Shown in pieces: positions 59,111 through 64,000 of a DNA stretch of 64,000 nucleotides (position 1 is its first letter; every line of letters starts with the position of its first letter). The notes under the pieces were generated by a model. The model searched no databases. It saw only the letters and a program-made list of their open reading frames with translations, and was not told where the DNA came from. This DNA is from DASUPK01 sp963695805 (GTDB lineage Bacteria; Actinomycetota; Thermoleophilia; Solirubrobacterales; 70-9), in NCBI GenBank assembly GCA_963695805.1, contig CAVOHV010000007.1, forward strand, positions 1-64,000. Reading direction: 5' to 3'. A program made the position numbers and the translations under genes.

Positions 59111-59951
59111 CTACTTCTTCGGCTTGGTCTTCAGCGTCTTGGCGTTGACGGTCCTCGTCGCCGTCCCGCCCGTCTCGTCGGTCGCGGTCAGCGTGACGGT
59201 GCCCTTGCCCTTCTTCTGCGCCTTCTTGTTCGCCGGCGCGATGATGGTCCCGGACGCTGTTCGCGACGAGCTGAGTCCTGGTGACACCCGCGCTGCCGCC
59301 CGTGGTCACGGTGCAGTTGGCGTCACAGACCGCGCTGATCGCGAACTTCTTCTTGATCTTGAACGGCGCGGGATCGGCCTTCAGGGTCGGGTTGGCGTGG
59401 ATGATCTGCAGGTTCCAGCCGTTCCAGCTGCCCAGTGGTGGCTCCAACGGCGCATCGACCACGGTCACCGTCCATGCCCCAACGCTCGCCTGCGCATTGA
59501 AGGCTGAAAGCGGCTGGGTGGGCTTACCGGCGGTGGTCGGATTCCCGCCGTTGAGCGCCGTGCAAAACGCGCTGTTGCCGTCAATCGGATTGGTGGCCGA
59601 GTCACTGATCGTGAACGCGGATGTATTTGGGTAGGTCGCGCAGCCATTGGTGATCAAGGTGATCTCGGTGCCGGTGGGGCTCTTCAACCTCATCTGGAAG
59701 TCGCTGCCACCTCCCCCGCTATAGCTCGGTGCGACTTTCGTGAGCTGCAGCGACTGCACCGGCGTTCGGCCCGGCGGAACGAAGACCTGTGACGGCAGCC
59801 CGGCCTGCCCCGTGTCGCCTGGGATCCCGAACGTCGCGGTGCTCGGGTAGTCCGCCGTCCCGGCGAAGGCGCTGCCGGTCATGGCGAGAAGCGCGGTCAC
59901 TCCTACGGCGGCGGCAACGGACACCTTTGTCATTGGCTTTCGGCTGGTCAT
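59111..59951 (-). pseudogene. Secreted P-domain protein, frameshifted near the C-terminus
   Basis: About 280 residues. Good Shine-Dalgarno (AGGAG, 5 nt before ATG 59951), signal peptide ending AMTGSAFAG, and a proprotein-convertase-type P domain (FQMRLKSPTGTEITLITNG, LSAFNAQASVGAWTVTVVD, SWNGWNLQII). After VTRTQLVANSVR, near 59250, the frame jumps: the open frame goes on as unlike, charged sequence to 59013, crossing into the DUF62 gene, while the other frame gives IIAPANKKAQKKGKG, then TLTATD, and stops at 59111. One surplus G in a GGG run explains it. Start overlaps the cobA/hemD stop. Confidence 0.75.
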
Positions 59952-61471
59952 TGATCTCCTGTGGCGGCCGTCTTGGCCACCGCGTCCAGCAGTGCCACTA
60001 CGAGCCCGTCGATGTCGTGCCGTTCGGCTTCGACGTCTACGGAGAGGCCCGCCTCGCGGATTGCCTCGCTGGTGATCGGGCCGATCGAGACCACCTGCGT
60101 ACCCTCGGGAGCCCCGTTCGGGCTCGCCGCCATGAAGTTGCGGACGGTCGAGGAGGAGGTGAAGGTGATGAAGTCGGCCTCCCGGGCGCGCTCCAGCGCC
60201 TCGGGGTCGGGCTCCTCCGCGACGGTCTCGTAGAGGGTGACGACATCGACCTCGGCGCCCTTTTTGCGCAGAGCCTCCGGAAGGACCTCACGAGCCTCGG
60301 CGGCTCTGGCGATCAGGACAGGCTTGCCCTGGAGCTCCAATTTGTCGAGCGCCTCGACGAGCTCCTCGGCGACGAACCGGTCGGGCACGATGTCGGCGAT
60401 CACGCCGAAGGACGCGAGAGCCGCTTCCGTCCCGGCGCCGATCGCCGCGACGCTCGCGTTGGCCAGCGCCCGGGCATCCCGGCCCTGCGCCGCCATCGCC
60501 TCGAAGAGCAGGTTGACCCCGTTCGGGCTCGTCAGGCAGACCAGCGCGTAGGTGTGCAGGCTCTCGATGGCGCGTCGGACCTCGTCGGAGTCGAGTCGCG
60601 GCTCGATCCGGATCGCCGGCAGCTCGATCGGCTCGGCGCCGAGAGCGTCGAGGCGACGGGCGAGCTCGCTCGCCTGCGCCCTGGCGCGGGTCACGACGAC
60701 CCGCTTACCGTGCAGGGGCCGGCCTTCGAGCCAGGCGATTCGCTCCCGCCGAGCCGCGACGGGCCCGATGACCGTCACCGAGGGCGGCGTGATCTCCGCC
60801 TCGTTCGCCGTCTGCGCAATGCCCTCCAGCGTCGAGCTCACTGTGCGCTGGCCGGGCAGCGTGCCGCGCTCGACCACCGCGGCCGGCTCGGATGGGTCCC
60901 GTCCGGCGGAGATCAGCGCCTCGGCGATCCGCGGCAGGGCCTTGACGCCCATGTAGAAAACGAGCGTGCCCGGGAATCCCGCCAGGGCCTCGTAGTCGAG
61001 CACGGAATCCTCCTTGTCCGGGTCCTCGTGGCCCGTAACGAAGGCGACTGCGGAGGCGTCGTCGCGGTGGGTGACCGGGATGCCGGCGTATGCGGGCGCC
61101 GCCACTCCGGCGGTCACCCCGGGGACGACCTCGAAGGGGATGCCGGCATCGGCGAGCGCCTCCGCCTCCTCGCCGCCGCGGCCGAAGACGAACGGGTCGC
61201 CGCCCTTCAGCCGGACAACGATCTTGCCCTGGCGCGCGCGATCGATCAGGAGCTCCTCGATGCCCTCCTGCGGAACACTCGCCGCGCCGGGCTCCTTGCC
61301 CACGTAGAGGATCTCGGCGTCCGGCCGGGCGGCCGCGAGCGCGTCGCGGGGGATGAGGCGGTCGTGGACGATCACGTCCGCGGCCACGATCAGATCGAGC
61401 GAGCGGATCGTCATCAGGCCCGGATCGCCGGGACCGGCGCCGACCAGGAAGACGACCCCGACTTCGTTCAC
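59948..61471 (-). CDS. cobA/hemD: Fused uroporphyrinogen-III C-methyltransferase / uroporphyrinogen-III synthase
   Basis: 507 residues from GTG 61471, overlapping the hemC stop (GTGA). N-terminal CobA (1-250): VGAGPGDPGLMT, KEPGAASVPQEG, RLKGGDPFVFGRG and GIPVTHRDDASAV bind SAM. C-terminal HemD (about 255-507): VVVTRARAQASELARRLDALGAE and SSSTVRNFM. It closes the tetrapyrrole ring to uroporphyrinogen III and methylates it toward siroheme. The stop overlaps the P-domain gene start by 4 bp. Confidence 0.95.
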   Translation of the reverse strand: MNEVGVVFLVGAGPGDPGLMTIRSLDLIVAADVIVHDRLIPRDALAAARPDAEILYVGKEPGAASVPQEGIEELLIDRARQGKIVVRLKGGDPFVFGRGGEEAEALADAGIPFEVVPGVTAGVAAPAYAGIPVTHRDDASAVAFVTGHEDPDKEDSVLDYEALAGFPGTLVFYMGVKALPRIAEALISAGRDPSEPAAVVERGTLPGQRTVSSTLEGIAQTANEAEITPPSVTVIGPVAARRERIAWLEGRPLHGKRVVVTRARAQASELARRLDALGAEPIELPAIRIEPRLDSDEVRRAIESLHTYALVCLTSPNGVNLLFEAMAAQGRDARALANASVAAIGAGTEAALASFGVIADIVPDRFVAEELVEALDKLELQGKPVLIARAAEAREVLPEALRKKGAEVDVVTLYETVAEEPDPEALERAREADFITFTSSSTVRNFMAASPNGAPEGTQVVSIGPITSEAIREAGLSVDVEAERHDIDGLVVALLDAVAKTAATGDQ

Positions 61472-62406
61472 GTTAAGGCCGCCATTGATTCGGCCCTGGC
61501 GAGGATGTCCACAGCTCCCGCCGCCTTCATCCGCTCTGCGAGGGCGGCACCGAGGGACTCCGGGTCGGAGGCGTCCTCCTCCAGCTCGTCCCGCAACCAC
61601 TCGCTTCCGTCAGGGAGCCCGCAGAAAGCCCGGAGCCGCATGCGCCCGCCGGGCTCGAACGCCGCATTCGCGCCGAGCGGTGTGTTGCAGCTCGCTTCGA
61701 GGGCGGCGACCAGGGCGCGCTCGGCCGACAGCAGGCCGAGCGCGCCGCGGTCGGTGATCGACTCGGCTGCGGTGGTGGCACGGTTGTCCGAGCGGCGCGA
61801 CTCGATCACGAGCGCGCCCTGTCCCGGCGCCGGGACGCACTCGTCGGGCTCGATCGCAAACGCGATCTCCTCCGCGCGCCCCAGCCGGCTCAGCCCGGCT
61901 GCCGCCAGCACGAGCCCTTCGAAGTCGCCGGCCTCGTAGCGCTCAAGGCGCGTGTCGACATTCCCGTGCAGCTCGATCACCTCCAGGTCCGGGCGCCTCG
62001 CCAGGATCTGAGCGCGGCGCCGCAGGCTCGAGGTGCCGATTCGCGAGCCCGCCGGCACCTCGCCGAGCGAATCGACATGGCCCACGTAGGCGTCGCGAGG
62101 ATCCTCGCGCTCCGGCACGCCGGCGATCTCGAGGTCCTCCGGCAGGTCCGTCGGCAGGTCCTTGGCCGAATGCACCCCGAGGTCGACCTCGCCGTCGAGC
62201 AGCGCCCGCTCGATCTCCCTTACGAATCGGGCCTTGTCCCCACCTGATTCGATGCGAGGGCGCGCGTCAGCGCGACCCGTTTCAGGCTGGTCGGACGTCT
62301 TGATCGGCACCACCTCGGCGCCGCCGAGTGCCTTGGCGACTGCGTTCGCCTGGGCCAGGGCGAGTGCGCTGCCGCGCGTCCCGAGACGGAGTGGCCGCTC
62401 AGCCAC
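61468..62406 (-). CDS. hemC: Hydroxymethylbilane synthase
   Basis: 312 residues from GTG 62406, overlapping the hemA stop by 8 bp; the longer frame only shadows hemA. LRLGTRGSALALAQAN, DLGVHSAKDLPT, RIGTSSLRRRAQ, and the cofactor Cys in LEASCNTPLGAN that carries the dipyrromethane. Polymerises four porphobilinogens. Confidence 0.96.
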   Translation of the reverse strand: MAERPLRLGTRGSALALAQANAVAKALGGAEVVPIKTSDQPETGRADARPRIESGGDKARFVREIERALLDGEVDLGVHSAKDLPTDLPEDLEIAGVPEREDPRDAYVGHVDSLGEVPAGSRIGTSSLRRRAQILARRPDLEVIELHGNVDTRLERYEAGDFEGLVLAAAGLSRLGRAEEIAFAIEPDECVPAPGQGALVIESRRSDNRATTAAESITDRGALGLLSAERALVAALEASCNTPLGANAAFEPGGRMRLRAFCGLPDGSEWLRDELEEDASDPESLGAALAERMKAAGAVDILARAESMAALT

Positions 62407-63748
62407 GCTCGCTGCGACGACGCCTCTCATCGAGGGAGGCGACGTCCGCGCCCTCGCCGGAGTCGGCGTCGGGCTCGGTGCCGGCATCGAGCCCGAAGAG
62501 CTCGCGGAGCGCGCTGACCTGGAGATACGCGTCCTCGCGATCGGCCGCGCCCTTCAGACGCACCGTCGGCTCGTGCAGGAGTCGGTTGGCGATCGCGTGG
62601 GCGAGCATCTCGACACGCTCGCGGTCGGTCGCCGACAGGCTCTCCCAGCGGGTCGTGTTCTCGGCCAGGACCTGCGAGACGATCGCGTCGGCGCGCTCCC
62701 TCAGCGCTGCGACCGTCGGCATCACCTCCTGAGCGCCCATCCAGCGCTCGAAGCGGCTCAGCTCGGAGTCGAGGATCCCCCCGGCGCGGCGGGCCTCCGC
62801 CTCGCGGCCGGACGCGTTCCGCTCGACGATCGCCTGCACCTCGTCGACGTCGTAGAGGCTGACCCCCTCGATCTCCCGGCACTCCGGATCGATGTCGCGC
62901 GGGACCGCGAGGTCGATGACCAGCAGGGGCGCAGGGTCGCGCTGGTCCATGATCAGCTCGAGCTCTGAGCGCTCGATCAGGTGGTGGGGCGAGTTGGTCG
63001 TCGAGACGACGATGTCCGCGCTCGCCAGCTGCGCCGGGAGCTCGTCGATCCGGACCGCGTGGCCGCCGAAGCGCTCGGCCAGCGAGATCGCCCGGTTGTA
63101 GCCGCGGTTGGCGATGAAGACGGCGTCCGAGCCGCGCGCCGCGAGGGCGCGGGCGGTGAGCTCGGAGGTCTCGCCCGCTCCGATCAAGAGGACCCGCCGC
63201 GCGGAGAGATCGCCGAGGTTCCTCTGGGCGAGCTCGACCGCGACCGATGGGATCGAGACGCCCTTCTCCCCGACCGCGGTCTCGGTCCGCACGCGCTTTC
63301 CCGCCGCGAGGGCGCCGCGGAACATCCGGTTCAGGATCGGACCGCTGGCGCCCTCGACAAGCGCCAGCTCGTAGGCACGCTTCACCTGGCCCTGGATCTC
63401 GGCCTCGCCGAGGATCATCGAGTCGAGGCCCGCCGTGACCCGGTAGAGATGTCTCGCGGCGTCGGCGTCGCGCAGCGAGTAGAGCGGGCCGAGCAGCTCG
63501 GTCGGCGGGATCCCGGCCTCCCTGGCGAGGACGCCGAGCCCCGCGGTCTCAGCCTCGACCGAGTCGGTGGCGACCAGGTAGAGCTCGGTGCGGTTGCAGG
63601 TGGAAAGCGCGAGGGCCTCGCTGATCGGCTCCTCGGAGACGAGCGCGTTCAGCACTCCGGCCGCACGACCTTCGGTGAGAGCGAGCTGCTCGCGCAGAGC
63701 CAGCGAGGCGGTGTGGTGGGAGACACCCAGGACGAGGAGGCCGCTCAT
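62399..63748 (-). CDS. hemA: Glutamyl-tRNA reductase
   Basis: 449 residues. SHHTASLALRE, catalytic Cys51 in LSTCNRTELY, NADPH domain IGAGETSELTARALAARG and VSTTNSPHHLIE, then a C-terminal dimerisation domain. Reduces Glu-tRNA to glutamate-1-semialdehyde, the first step of C5 heme synthesis. Start overlaps the stop of the small membrane protein gene (ATGA). Confidence 0.97.
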   Translation of the reverse strand: MSGLLVLGVSHHTASLALREQLALTEGRAAGVLNALVSEEPISEALALSTCNRTELYLVATDSVEAETAGLGVLAREAGIPPTELLGPLYSLRDADAARHLYRVTAGLDSMILGEAEIQGQVKRAYELALVEGASGPILNRMFRGALAAGKRVRTETAVGEKGVSIPSVAVELAQRNLGDLSARRVLLIGAGETSELTARALAARGSDAVFIANRGYNRAISLAERFGGHAVRIDELPAQLASADIVVSTTNSPHHLIERSELELIMDQRDPAPLLVIDLAVPRDIDPECREIEGVSLYDVDEVQAIVERNASGREAEARRAGGILDSELSRFERWMGAQEVMPTVAALRERADAIVSQVLAENTTRWESLSATDRERVEMLAHAIANRLLHEPTVRLKGAADREDAYLQVSALRELFGLDAGTEPDADSGEGADVASLDERRRRSERG

Positions 63749-63987
63749 CGCTCCCCCTGACGGACTGTCTCGATCTCGCGCTCGCGCTCGTGGATCTCGC
63801 CGACGTCGTGCTCCGGCTGACGCGCCTGGTGCCGGTCGGCGAGGTCTGCGAGGGACCCGAGCTCGCGCTGGATGCGGGCCAGCTTCGCGGCCATGATCGC
63901 CACGTAGATCAAGAGCAGGAGGAGGAAGACGAGATAGGCCCCGCCCACGTAGCGGTCGGCGTCCTCGATTGCAAGCAGCGGGATCAC
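63745..63987 (-). CDS. CcmD-like small membrane protein
   Basis: 80 residues from GTG: one TM (about 16-34) followed by KLARIQRELGSLADL and a charged coiled-coil tail. Size, topology and the RIQREL segment resemble CcmD, the small heme-exporter accessory. Its stop overlaps hemA, so heme synthesis and heme handling are probably co-expressed. No CcmC or CcsA gene is visible because the window ends 13 bp upstream. Family assignment is tentative. Confidence 0.6.
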   Translation of the reverse strand: MIPLLAIEDADRYVGGAYLVFLLLLLIYVAIMAAKLARIQRELGSLADLADRHQARQPEHDVGEIHEREREIETVRQGER

Positions 63988-64000
63988 GCCGTCGCCTCCA

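Overview
The window is gene-dense, high-GC DNA from a bacterium. Several features point to a deep-branching actinobacterium, most likely class Thermoleophilia (Solirubrobacterales-like): high GC, GTG/TTG starts, many genes with a TANNNT hexamer 6-11 nt before the start codon (leaderless transcripts), a HutF-type histidine pathway, and an unusual DEAH helicase. The class assignment is inference from gene content. No marker was compared with a database. About 66 protein genes and two tRNA genes can be supported. There is no CRISPR array, integrase, transposase or phage module.

Layout. 1-4.5 kb: glxB(partial)-glxC-glxD, a three-subunit glutamate-synthase-like enzyme, followed by an NAD formate dehydrogenase and a cupin protein. 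4.6-6.8 kb: small single genes. 6.8-12.6 kb: the replication/translation block rpsF-ssb-rpsR-rplI-dnaB-dnaC-like-purA on the minus strand, interrupted by an oppositely oriented STAS gene. 13.5-17.7 kb: a trehalose block (suhB-like, treT, csaA-like, otsA). 17.7-21 kb: a two-component system coupled by overlapping codons to an HtrA lipoprotein protease. 21-26 kb: an M28-like membrane protein lacking metal ligands, thiL and a class A PBP. 26-32.2 kb: MscS channel, HAD hydrolase, RDD and CPBP membrane proteins, an ABC exporter, an L,D-transpeptidase and pyrE. 32.2-37.4 kb: two polytopic membrane proteins, a methyltransferase and a GT2 glycosyltransferase, suggesting surface glycan synthesis. 38.3-40 kb: a frameshifted PhoX-like protein. 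41-47.4 kb: the histidine operon hutH-hutU-def-hutF-hutI. 47.5-48.1 kb: two tRNA-Arg(CCU) genes around a 478-bp spacer. 48-54.8 kb: secreted hydrolase, lipoprotein, galT, slipin/NfeD pair and TlpA-like lipoprotein. 54.9-57.5 kb: the DEAH helicase with an acidic insert. 57.5-64 kb: birA, a SAM hydrolase (DUF62), a frameshifted P-domain protein and the heme genes hemA-hemC-cobA/hemD, led by a CcmD-like small membrane protein.

Most noteworthy: the five-gene hut operon, with a 4-nt start/stop overlap at every junction, has no hutG (N-formylglutamate deformylase). It carries instead a complete peptide-deformylase-family gene between hutU and hutF. HutF makes N-formylglutamate, so this deformylase is a good candidate for the missing last step (glutamate + formate). 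The formate dehydrogenase at 3-4 kb could dispose of the formate. Other points of interest are a family of dispersed palindromic repeats that supply starts and stops to neighbouring genes, one tRNA-Arg copy with a broken T-stem pair, and the acidic insert between the Q-like motif and Walker A of the helicase.
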